Shown piece after piece: positions 12,059 through 25,509 of a stretch of 64,000 nucleotides of DNA (position 1 is its first letter; each line of letters begins with the position of its first letter). Where the stretch lies: the NCBI RefSeq assembly GCF_002443255.2, contig NW_019211455.1, positions 5,066,597 to 5,130,596 of the forward strand, written 5' to 3'. The notes beneath the pieces are model-generated. The model was not told the origin of the DNA. It searched no databases and worked only from the letters and a program-made list of their open reading frames with translations. The stretch is from Varroa destructor. Lineage: Eukaryota; Arthropoda; Arachnida; Mesostigmata; Varroidae. A program made the position numbers and the translations under genes.

Positions 12059-13722
12059 ATCTATATGTATAGCTATGAGCTGTGCGATTAAAAGTTAAAA
12101 ACGTCCTAAAACGCGTCAAGCTTAGCTAAATCTTCCAAAGGGTTACCGAGGGCTCTCTACATTCTTCAAGCGCTAAGAACACGTACATCCGAAGCATACA
12201 GATAGAGAGAGACGATTCTCAGGCCTTACGTAGGTAGAATAATTGCTTCTAGTTCGAGCACGGCTACATCTTGAAGATTAACTCCGTATCAACGAACATT
12301 AAGTGATAGTATGCAAATAGTTTTTTTCTTTTACTGTGTAGTACCATCGATGTTATTGACATATTTAAGAGTGAAGTCTGTTTATATGAGCGAGATATTT
12401 GCTCGTTTTTTAAACATCCGTTGGGTCCTTCGTGTGTTGATAATAGATGTGATATTGCATTGGAACCAATAAACCGATCAACTCTACCACAATAGCCGTA
12501 GAGCTTCGAGTAAACATATCGCCCATTAAAATTTCCTAGTGTTCTTCTCAAAAATGTCCAACGTTAAGATCATTGCAAATCTTAAAAGCAAGCTTGTAAA
12601 CAACGATTGCAATCAATCACTATGCCACCAGTAAACATAATAGGCATACGCTTGCAATCAAATTATCTGAAATAAATGCAAGATAAAAACACAGGTCATA
12701 AGAAGATGTTGCAATACTTTTCACAAGTTCACATATCTACACATTATCGAAAATTTATATTCAATTATAAAAACAACAACTTTTTTAAGGATCGATCAAA
12801 TCAGGTACAAAAAACTTGTTTTATATGTTGAATAACCTTAATACTTAATAGCTACCTGCCTCGCAAGTGGGCCAAACGATATCCATATCTAAAATAGGTC
12901 CCACAGTAATTAAATTTGTAATATAACATATTGAAGTAACTATTCGTACACATTAAAGTAGATCTCATGATATGCTATCGAGTTTACCGTAATTCTCAAT
13001 TGTCTACTTTAGTTTGAAAAGAATTAATCATAATCGTGCATCGAAAGGCCTTCCCTATGGAAAAAGTAACCGAAACACGTTTCCATAACATGTACTACTA
13101 TGAGTTTTTCTCTTTTCCGTAATATGCTGCTGTTGTCGTTCGACACGACGCTACTGTATAAAGAGCATTACTTAGATAACTTTATTAAGAAAACCGGTAC
13201 ACTTGCCGCAAAAAATAACTGAGTCGTAAACTTCAACGGAATAGATAATCGCTACAATCGACAGATTTGCGTGAACTTTTTCTAGATTGTCATCACGCCT
13301 CTTAGCAAAAAATGCCTGCCTCTGATTGGGAAATCAACAAGTGTACAAAGTAGTGTACAATGATAATGGACTTCGGAGAACACGTTACCTCTAGCGACTT
13401 AACCATGGTACGTAAATAACTGTGGTAATTGGTTTGAGCGGCCGTTAAAATTAAATTACCGTCGCAACGGGTAAAGCTGCTGAGTAGAAACTAAATGTAT
13501 AAATATGAAGCCAAGCTACCATTGGTATTTTATAGTTAACTACCGTCAGACAATCATTTTTCTGTTGTTGTTACACCGATACGTTCGATGTATGTACATA
13601 TGCATGCACATAAGAACTCGAATGTTTATCACTTATTAGCATTTTCACTCATCCGCGTTTGAGATAAAAATAAAAATCGTTCATTATTATATTTATTTAC
13701 TCTTTTGTCTATTTCTTCCCAG

Positions 13723-13925
13723 TTCAAATGTTTTATTCTGTTTGTCTTGACGAGACGCAAAACGAGGAACCATACAAAAAAAGGAAAATACTTCAATGTC
13801 GTTCGTCTACAGTGGCAATAGGCTCGTCTGAAACGGCGACGTTATCCAAGGATTTTGCTTCCTCAGCCGATCACCGCAGAGGCCTTAGCTCACCCAGCAG
13901 AGATATCTCTGTTCCCCTTCGTTGA
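13723..13925 (+). CDS. Candidate terminal exon, unrecognised product
   Basis: A very strong plus-strand acceptor (CTCTTTTGTCTATTTCTTCCCAG) ends at 13722. One frame after it stays open to a TGA at 13923-13925. It encodes about 66 residues, polar and Ser-rich at the end, with a basic EEPYKKRKI cluster that could be nuclear-localising. No family is recognised. The following 13.9-15.6 kb is locally GC-richer and may be untranslated sequence or unrelated. Confidence 0.2.
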
Positions 13926-16900
13926 GAACGCCTCCCCTCACAGTCTCCTCTCACTCTGGCTCAGTTATTGCTGATCGTAGTAGCTGCTTCATTGAAGAAT
14001 GTGTGTATGCTGCCACTTTGCTTAGTGTTACTGTCTAAAGGAGATCTTTGTTTGAGATAGGCCGCAGGGGAAGAGGATTGAGGTATGACGGGCAGGGTTA
14101 GATGAAGCAGGCGAAAAACGGCAGTGGCAATGAAGGACACAGCACAAACAAAAGAGCCGAAAACAGCTTGGTATTCTACAGCGCGAGCACCACCGTCAGC
14201 ACCACGTTTCTTTGGGTAATGGACGAATTGCGAGACAAAGGCAGCGTTTCTTAACGCTTTCCGGATAGCTAACGGTCAGTTACGCTTGTCGGCGCGCAAC
14301 ATTCCTGACCGGCTTAAGGGTCGATGCTGTCTGGCAGGACTAAGGCCGCTGGGCACTGCCCATCAATTCCTAGCCGGCCGCCAGTCTCCTCACTGGTCAA
14401 AACTCACGGAACAAAAGCAACGAAGGATGGAGAGGTTTTCCAGATGCCCGCAGATGTCTTGAAGCCTGTGACGGTGTTGTTATCGTTAGGTTGCACTGCT
14501 TGAACGTGTGCGTTCCTCAATGCGCTTCGATTGGTCTATGTGCCCATGGAGGATCCTCTGCTAGTTTGGGCTCCTGTCTTGTATCAGCAGCATCGATAGG
14601 TTCGCTATCTGCATGGATGCTCGCATGTGCTACATATTCGCCGTTTGTGCGTTGGATCTGAAGGAGACTGTGTTAGGACTTTGCATGTCTGCCAACAGGC
14701 AGAAAGAAGAGTTCGTTGTGTCGGGCCACAGAGCCATTGCCAGGGCCACTGCTTCTAATATTGCTGCTGCTCAGCTGTCGCCGCTGCTAGTAGCGATGAA
14801 CGAGACGATAGATTACGATAGATTTCTTTTCTGCCGCCTTGGGCGGCCAGTGTCCTGTTCTTTCAATAAGCAGCGAGCATTATTGTCGTCGTTTTCGTCA
14901 GGGCCGTCGTCGTCTTCGACTTCGCTGGCCTGGCAGCGTTGTGTCTCTACTGCCAGCCCACAGAGATACTACCACTTCCCTTTTTCCTCCTTGAATCGTC
15001 CTGCTGTTTCGTGCTGCTCCCTGTTCTCCTTTTAGGTTCTGGTCGAACCCATTCCGCCTTGGCTTGACCTAGCAAACCGAATCGGCCCGATGCCCGTCGA
15101 CGACGTCGTCGTGTCCCGTTGCAAGTAACAGCGGCAGCAGCTTGCTATTCTGTGCCTCCCCCTCTTTGCGTGCTTGCCAGCTAGCGTCGCCTGTTTCGTT
15201 GTCACTTTTTTGCTGTTGGTCTGTCCAAGCAGACCATCGAAGCTGTCCTCTTTTTGGTCCACTCCAATCCAACCAGCCCTCTCCCATCAGTGATTCGATC
15301 ATTTTCTTCTGCTACTTTCTTTCTATTCGTTCTTCCATTTCTTCCGCCTACCCTCGTGCCTGTCTCGGCGAATCAATGACAGCAGTAGTGTCTGATCAAG
15401 GGATTTGTGTTGTTGCCGCATGACCACCGCGACTGCTCTTACAACATCCACCATGGCTGCTGCTGTTGCAATAACAGCTACACCAACGACAACGATGACG
15501 ACGGCGGGGATTTCACGAAATGAGACCTTGCTTGTCTTGTTCCTTTTCGACTCAAATCCAGGCAGTGTGGCGTTCTCTTAACGGCAGGTGGACACTAAAC
15601 GAATGCAGTACGTTGGATTCGTATGATCAGGGCGATGATCAGTATCATCCTTCACAAAGAACAGTGGCGGGGAACGTTCCTAGCGACAATCTATCGTATT
15701 ATTGCGTCCACGAAGGTCTATTTACATCGGCGTGCCGCATGTGTGTCTCAATAGAAGCAGACGTCCGGGGGTGGTCGAGATACCTACAAGGAAAGGGGTA
15801 ACAGGGGGCAAGGAAACTTTACAGGGTTTAGAAAGCAAATGTGAATAAATTGTGCTTTAGCAAAATACATTCAGCTTTTTATCTACTGGATTTCACCGCA
15901 TTCGATGTCCGCGTGTCTTTCCTGTACACTAGTCTCTCTTTTAGAAATTCGATAGATTACCGATGATAAGATACGAAGGATAATAGCAGACAGACAATCG
16001 AGGGAAGGCAAATAGAAGCGAAACATCAGTGAGCAATAAAGATGAGACAGAATAAAATAGCCGGCATAGTGGAGCCCATTAAAGCGAGACAAAATCATAG
16101 CTTGCGTGATGCTAGAAACGCACGCATCTTTCGGCATCGGGACTGTCGAAGTGTAGTCAGATAAAAAAAAAAAAAAAAAATGGTCTATTACATATTATCG
16201 TGGCACAATACACTACCAATACAAATATTTCTGCTGTTATTAAATTCAAAGAATTGCTGTCATTAAAGCAAAGTTGTCTAACTCTAACTGCAATCTGTGC
16301 TGAAATTAAGTGTCATTTGTTAATCTGTTATCTCCTGTTAATTGTTCAAGTTCATGATTAAGAAAGCGCATAGAACTCAGTTTAAATTAAACAAAAAAGG
16401 CTTTGTTGTTACGGAAACAAAGAAAATCTTGTGTTTGGATTGCGTCCTGAAAGGCTAAGTTACAACGATTCGCTGACCATTAATACATGCCTAAAGAAGA
16501 TATAAAAAAACACTTACATGCATAAATGTAGTGAATTGCATCAATTTCTACAAATTACATATTACTTAAATAAAAAATAATTGGCACCAGCTGTGACAAT
16601 AATTATATGCTACTTCTTGTGGGGTTATTGATGGCTGGCATGGTCGAAACGTCAGACGAAAAGTTCCTATTATACATTAGATGTTCAAGTTGTCTTTATC
16701 AAAGGACATATTTCCAACGGTCATTTCCTACACTAGTTCTTCAACGAAGGAAAAACGCACAAGTTGACTTCCCAAGTGAAGCAATTGACAATTAGAACAT
16801 GGAACGAAACATAATATGAGTTATTATTCATTTACAATATTAGATTATAATAGAACACTTACAATATTGCGTTACACTTTATTCTTTACATAGAGGAAGC

Positions 16901-18400
16901 AGAACACGTCATAAAGGGTTGAACATTAATTCACCTGGGTAGGGCGTCTGCTAAAAATGTCTGTTTCCAGCTTTCTTACATGCTTCCTTTTTTTGGGCTA
17001 GCTGTCAATTTCTACACTGGTTACCCATCACCTGCTGCTTTCTCAGTTCGTTTTTTTAATTTTCGTTCTCCAGCGCATGCTTACAGGCGGACAAAGATCT
17101 GTGCAATGTTTTCTATCTCGTGATGTCTATCGAGCTGCAGCTCATTCCGTCACGCTCCGAACAAATATAACGCGAACATATAATCATCCTAGTAATCAGA
17201 ACGGTCTACCAAATATAGAATATGAATCTAAGCTTTGATATGCTTTGATCATGCAAAGCGGGCAATAAATATAAAGAATCAATAATTTCCTTTCGCCTGC
17301 CCAAAGGCGAAGTCCGGGCAAGATGACACAGCGAGAACATACCGTTATGTAAAATGTACTGTTACAGGAGGTCATGAAACGGTTTTTTGTTGGGTAACCC
17401 AGGGAGTGAGGCAAAGCGGCAATTGCAAGAAAAGAATAGCGCAAAATGCATGCAACAAGTGTGGGAAGAAGTGTAAAATAGAAGGCTGATCATCGTGCCG
17501 TCCGTCTGTTCGGCTGTCGCTTTAGAACCCACCTGAGGCACCGCTTTGGACGTACATTCAGCACTGTTTATTTAGATGAAGCACACATAGACGATGCTGA
17601 CTCGAAAGTCCTACCCAGGTGGGAATACTTAAAGCCAAAATATCATTTTAAAAGATGCGCAATTTCGAGGCAGGTTGTGGTAGGTTTTCCTCAGCAAAGC
17701 TCTACGCATAGCAACTACATAGACTACTGATTTCAAAGCGAATTCGGTCGACATCTCAGGGCAATGTAATGACAATTGAAAGATGGTCGAGGCTATTTTC
17801 GTAACGTGATCTTTGGCTCATTGAAGGTTGTCGTTTGAACTCGACTGTACATTTTAAACGTAAGCTCCAAGCCCATAGTAGATTACGCTAGCAGATACTA
17901 CCTACGTGCCCCACCCATTTCTATGCTAAACTATGATCGCTTCGAATCTTGCGTTCTCGGATTTGTCGCTTGGCAGACCGTATGTATTTGCAGCAGTCGC
18001 CTTTCAATTTCCCTGTTCCGACACGATTCTGACTTCATGTCACTTAAATAACCTCTTCGGATAGTTTTGTTTGCCGTGTTACGACCCGTAGGATCTGCTG
18101 CTGTCGCCATATTTTCTACCAGCTGCCAACATTAGCACGTCCAGCTGCGTGTTGTATAGTTCGCCGCTCTATCCTTCTACACTGTATGGGCGCAAAATTT
18201 GCCGTTCACCTCTCCTATACAGATAAAATCTCGCTTTTGTATGACGATCGTTTTCCCATTCGGCCTATTAGGTCTATGAACGACTACATGGCTATGGAAA
18301 ACTAGGGCATGATTTATCACAATGTGCAATAGAAACAGTCCACTAGCCTTCACAACCTTTTTTTTTTTACATGCCTGAACTCTAACGACCACTCGTAGTT
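13926..18400. other. No recognised gene
   Basis: 13.9-15.8 kb is locally GC-richer, with Ser-rich frames on the plus strand (14613-15035). These derive from pyrimidine-rich, TCG/TCC-like low-complexity sequence. They could be an untranslated exon or CpG-rich flank. 15.8-18.4 kb is A+T-rich and empty as far as I can read. Confidence 0.4.
16163..16180. repeat. Poly(A) run of 18
   Basis: A homopolymer A tract with no adjacent recognisable retrosequence. It could be the tail of an old retroposed copy, but no source is visible upstream. Confidence 0.8.
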
Positions 18401-18439
18401 ACATGCGACCACCCTTGGCTCCTATTTTTATGCCACCAG

Positions 18440-20060
18440 CTACTGGCTACTGCTCCATGAAGCCTGCTCAGCTTCTTTCAGGCAACAAAGATAGTATACC
18501 AGATCCTTCTGCAATAGGCCGGGCTGTTCGGCTCTGTCTGGCCTGCATTGCTGTTCTGTACCATGAACGACACGCTTCTTCGTCATAACACTGACTGGAA
18601 ACGTTGGCACATTTGCTTGTTCTTTTCCTTTAAATACGATTTTTTTGATGCTTTGAATCTGTCTTCCAACCATGTTGTAATCAAGGATCGCTCTAATTGG
18701 ACAAGTTCGCCTGCGCTTTGTCAGCATAGGCGTCAGAAACTGTTTTGGTAAGACGCATAGCTTGGGCTTTGCCTGACTCTTGCTTTTTGTCTTTGCTGTT
18801 ACATTCGCCATCTGAAAATAGCTTGATGATTCCTTGCTTCACGATTCGTTCATGACTTTCTCACGGTAACGCCATTTACCTAATTCTCTTACCTGCTCAG
18901 ACTCGCTGGTCGTATGCTAACCATTTGTCGGTCTACAAGGGCGACCGCAAATGTTCCCGGCGAGATTCGAAAAGTCTGTCTCACACCTCTTTGTTGCTTT
19001 TCTACCGTTTCAAAAACTGCTCTTTGCCTTTGCAGAGCTCGGGTCTGCCCTAATGATTTACTCCATAGCACTCATTACGCAAAAGCTCTTTTACCCGCTA
19101 CACCTATCTTTAAACTCGAGAATCCTCTCTGACCAATTAGATCCACGCGTTATTCATTGGCCTCACCTGTTTCTATCCTACGAATTTACGATGCGCGCGG
19201 ATAGTGAACACCATATAATTCATCTCTCCCGGACCGCCTTTATGCATTCATTAATTGCTCAACTACAACTGCCTAACATCGCCACGACACCCTTCGGGTC
19301 CGACTCTTCGTTCCTTAACCTCACCGCTGTTTGCGACGCATTTTCGTTCGACACAGTGTGATATTTGCCCACAGGTTGAGATTACCCCACGCCACAACGT
19401 CGTACTTATCTAACAACGCATGCTTTTCTGTCGCTTTCAATAGTTCCTGTTTAAATGTACTTGATTTATCCGCTACGCTCTCAGAACTATTGTTCCCATG
19501 GAGCAGACATTCTACCTTGCCCTTTTCTTCAAGACAAGGCTTATCCGATAGTGCAAGCATGGCTTGATCTACATATGTATCTGAATTTCGAATTTCTGTG
19601 GAGCGATACGGCCTCCTCGTTTCCGATAATTACGACGGCGGCTTTCGCAAACTCGCCCGTACACTCAACCAGCATGTCACCTTCATGTCGAACTCGATTT
19701 TCAAAGTCGCAACTTTGGATTCAACGGCTGACCAGTTCTACAGCCTAGCATAATGGCTCCCAAAATAGGTCATCGTCTAGTTAGTTGCGTAATTGCCGTC
19801 GATATTCCGACCTTACAACTCCTTCACCTTGCTCTAATTGGTAGCCCAGCAGCGGTAAGTGAGGATTCGCATTCACCCGCACCGAGATCTTGCACTGGTC
19901 GTGGTTCGCCACCGCCCGTTCCATTGCCTAGTGTCTTTAAAGTCGTTTTCGTTCCCTGCCCCGTACGTTTCGGCTCTTTACATCGATGATGGAACCCGCT
20001 TGTGGTCAGTGATCGTTAATCATCATTTTCAGGCCGCGTTCGAACGTCATCTTTCCCGTA
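18440..20060 (-). mobile_element. Probable decayed Ty3/Gypsy-type retrotransposon pol remnant
   Basis: This stretch is strongly purine-rich on the minus strand and nearly free of long intact frames. Translating the minus strand across frames gives pieces that read in the order of a Gypsy-type protease-to-reverse-transcriptase linker. At 19.65-19.85 kb there is an IDGNYAT-like start followed by KVTCWLSV. At 19.38-19.42 kb ALLDKYDVVAWGNLNL resembles the LLDKYxDVF..L(G) segment that precedes reverse transcriptase. A TFERGLK piece lies near 20.03 kb. Frames shift several times and stops are frequent, so nothing can be functional. I see no LTRs or primer-binding site. The 18.44-18.9 kb part is the weakest. 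It could be a different repeat class or an old gene fragment. Confidence 0.35.
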
Positions 20061-20973
20061 CCTCTTAACTCACTTTTCTCATACACTTACTTATTGAAAG
20101 GCCTAAGGTCTTCTACCCTCTCGCGATCCCGATCTGTGTTTTTCTACAGCTATTTAATGCAAGTGCCCACTTTAGTTGCCCGTTCAATATCTCTATATAG
20201 AAAATAGTTTTGTAGAATATAAAGGAGAATGTGTTGCTAACAACTTGCCCTTTTAAGGCTATATATATATCTATAATATAGCAATAATAAAACAATTCCC
20301 CTTATTACAAAAATACGCAATAAACTCTAGTGAAAAAGTATTTTTAACAGTTCGTTAAATATTTTCTTGTTTATTTATTTACTTAGTCACATTTAAACGC
20401 ATTCTGTGGCCATGTAACAATGAAACAATGCACTGTAGCCATGAACCGTTTAAGGCGTGTCAAATTTTTGACCCGAACTTTGAGATAGGTCACCTGTGAG
20501 CGCGGATAATGTAGCTCTGATCCGTAGCAGATATTTGCGGGCCTGCAGTGTTGCGTTTTATACCTCCACTCTGGACCCCTCTATCGAAGCAGGCCCGCAG
20601 CTGTATCGGCTAACCATCAGCCGTACAGAAGGCCCAGATGTGAGCTACCAACGTGCTAACAGTTCGTTCGAATACATCGAATCAGGCCTAGAAAAACTTT
20701 CTGCCATAACTTTAATTAGCAATTTTGACACATTTAATAAATAAAGTATGTTTTCATTCACAGTAGGAGTGTTTATTGTATGAAGATAGGTACGTCCAAT
20801 TCTACGGAATATATGTTATTGTTGTCATAAGGATTATAATATTGTTAAGACATGCGCTAGGCAACAAGTAATTTAAAAGATAGCCAATATAATTGTGTAA
20901 AGCAAAAAAATACCAATATGGATATCACTCTGTCTAACTGGATACCGTTCCATGTTATATAGCATCGCATTAT

Positions 20974-21061
20974 GTTTCTCCAACAGACCTACCAAACCAC
21001 ATGGCAACCATTGGCCAAGGCAAACGGTTGTCATGCCATTTTATAATTCTGTTGGAGAAAC
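20974..21061. repeat. 88-bp fold-back element with 14-bp perfect inverted repeats
   Basis: GTTTCTCCAACAGA at 20974-20987 is the exact reverse complement of TCTGTTGGAGAAAC at 21048-21061. A second inner pair (ATGGCAACC near 21001 and GGTTG..GCCAT near 21027-21039) continues the pairing with a short bulge. The whole unit could fold as one imperfect hairpin. Its size suits a tiny MITE, a hairpin RNA precursor or a structured transcript end. I cannot tell these apart from sequence alone. Confidence 0.6.
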
Positions 21062-22559
21062 TTCAGATAAGGCCAATGAGGCCTAACCGAACGATGTCCG
21101 GCAAAACTCACTTCGACTAAATTTTCAGAAGAGACTATCCGAGACACATAACGGAATTAAAGAAAATAAATAAACAGCCATGTAAAATGCATTTTCTTTT
21201 CACTAATAGATATGTATTAACAAACAAGAAATTCAACAATCTTTTCTTAAAACCTATGCCAAGCGTACGTAAACTTCGACTAAGTTCTGAAAGCTACAAG
21301 CGATGTACTTCTAGGCTGAAAGTACGTCAGCCATTGATCTTAACTTACTAAATGGTTTCCACGACCGCTATAAGGCTCACGATACAACATCTTGTAACAA
21401 CAGAAACTATAGTGACATGAAGTTTATAACAATGTAAGAGTGTTCGAGCATATCGGACAACGTCTAATACACTATTATTATGAATTATTACAATTACTTT
21501 CATTCACTTATATACGCAATAAAGCTGTCAAAAGATTGCCTCGGGGCATTGATAAATCGAGACTCCCCCAATTTAAATTCTGTCCAGTGCCAGACAGAAA
21601 ACAAGTCGTTCCTGTTGTAAGAAATCAATGGAACATTTGAACTAAGATAAACTTTAAAGTGTTTATTGCTAGGTTAAAAACTCCCGCCACAATCAGCTTT
21701 TTGAGGATTTGTTAATCATGGTCCGGCGCAAAATGATTCGAATCAACTTCTAGACAGAAAATGTCAAAAAAAAAAAGACGGATCAAACCCGTCTGCGCTG
21801 CATTTGAAAAATTCTTAAGATAAGTTCGAACATAGTAATATAATATTTGTAACATAGTAATATAATGTAATATAATGTAAAACCAAGAAGAGTTTTGGAT
21901 CTTGAGTACGAAGTTTTCAGTAGACCAACATGTTCCTCGTTCTACCTTACAATAAAGTAATAATATGATTCTAAGATTGGTCATTTATTGGTAAACTTGA
22001 AAAGTTAGTGACAAATAGAAGCATCCAGATCTCGTTAGATCTGTTAGATAGATTTACTTGTCGTGGCCATCTTGCATTAATTCAATTTATCCTGGTAGGC
22101 GCAAATTTACGATTGAAGCATCGTACCTAATCGACATTCGCAGTGATATTTTCATGGACACGACCTCGTACAATGGACTTGTATCTACTCCTATTCTGTT
22201 TGAAAATTCAAGGTACAAATCTGCGTAGTCCACAAAACGTAAATCGCTTATTGAACGTCTAACCATGCTTAGATACTGTGATATAAACTCGTTCCGGGAG
22301 TTTATATTACATATATACATGTATATATTATTATTAATATATCAATAATAATATATTAATAATAAAAATAATATATTAATCAGAGCAACCATAATGGTTT
22401 GGCGCAAGTAGATTTCTGGGGTCCACCAGTCACACCGGTTGATAAAACCCCACATACATCAGACTTAACTTGATGTACAATGATATAGGCATTGTCCTGG
22501 GTTACTGGCGGATTTAATAGACCGCGCAGTCCGGGCACCTTCCGTAAACAAGTCCGCTT

Positions 22560-23080
22560 TTTTTTTCAAGCAGGACCTTACCACATAAAAAAGGCAGAAT
22601 ACAGTACCATTACTGGACAACGAGACGAGGATTCCTCTACGATCTGGCCGATTTCTACCAGCTTTTCCTCGCACATTTTCGTATAGTGTTTTGAGGTTGG
22701 GAGTGGTATAGGGAATGGAGGTTTCGCGCATGTATTTAAATTAGCGAGTAGTAACACGAACCACACTCCCCTTCTGAAACTGGTGCAGCCTGCGCGCCAT
22801 GTCAGACACTTCTGTGATCCATAGCTTTAAGCTATTTAGCAAACTGCGCTTCCCGTGCGATACCATGGCCTCGCTTAGGTTGATCTGGCCCAACTTTTAC
22901 CCAAATGTTCTCGAAACTCCCATGTTTTGCACTTAGCACCTTCTTAAGCTGAACCTTTTTCATTCGATCCGACCGCAGATTTGGATCGTTGCTGTTTTCA
23001 ACTCGACTGTTAGAACGAGTAAATGTGCCCATGCCGAATAAATTGAAACGGAAAATTTCGACGGTAACATTCATGATCAT
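22560..23080 (-). mobile_element. Probable decayed Tc1/mariner-like transposase fragment
   Basis: The minus strand reads EIFRFNLFG near 23032-23058, then about 35 residues later KHGS..IWVKVGP (22890-22930). After a frame change it reads IPYTTPNLK..ENVRGK (22660-22720). In Tc1-family transposases the same order occurs: SDESxFNLFG with the first catalytic Asp, KHGGGSxMVW, and SPDLNPIENxWG near the third acidic residue. Here the first Asp appears as Glu or Ile and the middle catalytic region is not recognisable. Frameshifts and stops show it is dead. I did not find terminal inverted repeats. Confidence 0.4.
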
Positions 23081-25494
23081 TCATTAATTCATGGTTCCTA
23101 ACAGTGAGGTGCGGGGGAGTCGATGAGTCAAATCAAATACACACAATGATGAGATAAAAATAGCGTAAATAGTATTTCATATATGTGTTTATTGCTAATC
23201 TTCTATAGCGAACCAGGTCGACCTCGCGCCGTTGAAACGTTTAATAGATTCGGCCTATACTGACAATGCCGTTAGGGGGGTTTGAATTCTAGAATTAGGT
23301 GATCTATGGTGCGCGAACACCGCAATACGTCAAAGCAGAAAAACCGGCTTAAAACAGTACTCTAGAAGTAAAAGTAAAGCAATAAAACTAAAAAAAGCAC
23401 AAATAAAAAAGAATCCCAAAGCATTTATCCGAAATAATTAGAACAGCTAGCGTTGAAACGATGTGACAAAACATACTCGCTCCCGGTCTGCCAATCGTTG
23501 ACTGCTAAACGTAACATATAACTATATTAAACGTAATATTATAGCCAGTCATCATGGCTACTAGTTCATAAATATGTACATAGCTTTTAGTTAATGACAC
23601 TTAGAGGACCCGACGAGGTGTTTGGCAAAAAATTATGCTTCTGTAACCTTTGAAGTATGGTTAGGGTTGAAATTAAACACTATACAGCTAATCATCTAAC
23701 TTATAACCATCTGACAAAGTGAGGTGGTAGACATGGGCTCCAGCAGTAGTCTTCTTATAGAATAAAAACAATGAAGAAAATATTACACATTGAATACTAA
23801 GTATCTTTGATGCTCTTTGCTTATAACGATCTTCTGTATACATGCGGACTCATAGACTCGCCGCCTTTTCGCTCCGAATAAATCGCAGGAAACTATAATA
23901 TTTATAGAAAAGAACCAGTCCAATTCACTTGGAAAGGACGACTGTCCTACAGAGCGTCTCTTGGCCAACATTTCTGGGTTGTTGTAAAAGAACCCAGGTA
24001 AGAAATATACAATCCTCCGTTCGCTCCAAACATGAATTCATTTAGAATGGCTAAAACTTACGTAGTTGTACTGGCAAATCAAAAAAATAATCTTGTAATT
24101 TAATTACGAGAACACCGACTTCTTAGTTATTAAAAAATGTTAATTATAACTCTCTTGCGGTCGTTTCCAAATATGTCATTTCCAGGGGAGGGCGCTAAAT
24201 CGTTGCCTATGAAAAATATATAGCAAATGTATAATCAAGGATAATAGGATTATAAATATATGCGCTCAAAACATTAGCAACTTAGAACAAATTCGATTCT
24301 CTATATCACATGGTTTACGGCATCCATAGGCCAGCGTTACAACTTTTCCATTTTAGCTATGTTAACGGTTCATTCAAGTAGGTCGAGCCTAACTGTTACT
24401 AACGAACCGGAACAAAATACAATTTGCTCTGCCCTGATACTGAATCGTAGACGAAACTTGAGCTTCATTATTACGCTACCCTTTCGCATATGTTAGCAAA
24501 AGGTAAGTAGGCAGGGATTCAACATGGTTTTCTCCCAGGATTCAATAGATAAAATCAAAGAAACGTTCGTTCTTCGTTATGACGTTAGCATTTGCGAATA
24601 AGCTGACCCTCATCTCTTTAAATAGTTATTTTCTTATTTTCTATAAGGTTATGGGCTAATCCTAAAGGCCAAAAGAAAAGGAAAAAAAAAAGAAAGACCA
24701 TTCTTTTCACTCAGCCTGTGTTTTTTAATCACTTTCTAAAAAGGTAAATTTCTAAAGATATTAGTGCTTACTTTTAGAAAAAGTTGCCAGGATGCATCAA
24801 TGACGAGGCCTCCCGTTGGCCCGGCAATGCGTCAGTTCGCCCTAGGTAAGATGAAGCATGCACAATCCTAGAAGAAGTGCACCAGATATCTATATCCGTT
24901 CTTTTCCGTGTATGTGTCCGGGCGACTGTCGAATCTTTGATATTTACGTAAGTTATGAGAGAGAAAGATATATTTAATATTGAAACAAATAGGAAATGTC
25001 AACTGATCAAAAGTCGATGCCACCTGAATCTACCACCTATAAGACACGTGTTAGGTATTACCGGAAAAACAGCAGAAAGCTGTGAAATTAATGGTTTTCT
25101 CGTGAACAAAAAAGTTTCGCCTCCCATAAATAGAGGCGTCATCATTTAACAGGTAAACTTCAATCTGCACGTCACATGGGTGGTGCGGACCGTCATTACA
25201 CTGGTGTAGAAACAATGCTTGGTAGTTTACAGACCAAATTTATATCATATTATGGCATCTCAATCAGTCAGGGCACGCTTTACTCCAACGTCTCAGAACA
25301 GCACATTCTTTACGGGCACAGCGTCACTATAGAGAACCAAGCTGAAAATACCCTATCTGCACTTTTCAAACGTTATTTAAATGTATATAAAAATGGCGCT
25401 TATCCTTTGCTTGACCGATTATAGTTACCTTTCGATTAGCTTAAAAAAAAATTATTTTGGCTTTTAGAGAAATCGTTCGTATTAGCTTACCCTT

Positions 25495-25509
25495 CGGAAG
25501 GACCTTCCG
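25495..25509. repeat. 15-bp dyad CGGAAGG-A-CCTTCCG
   Basis: Perfect 7-bp arms around one base. The GGAA cores resemble a double ETS-type site, but no gene is identified nearby. Confidence 0.5.

Noticed and set aside
16163..16180. Poly(A) as the tail of a processed pseudogene
   Set aside because: No coding or RNA-like sequence is recognisable upstream, and I see no target-site duplication.
18403..20068. A run of overlapping plus-strand frames suggesting a gene
   Set aside because: The plus strand is pyrimidine-rich and so has few stop codons. The protein-like pieces are on the minus strand.
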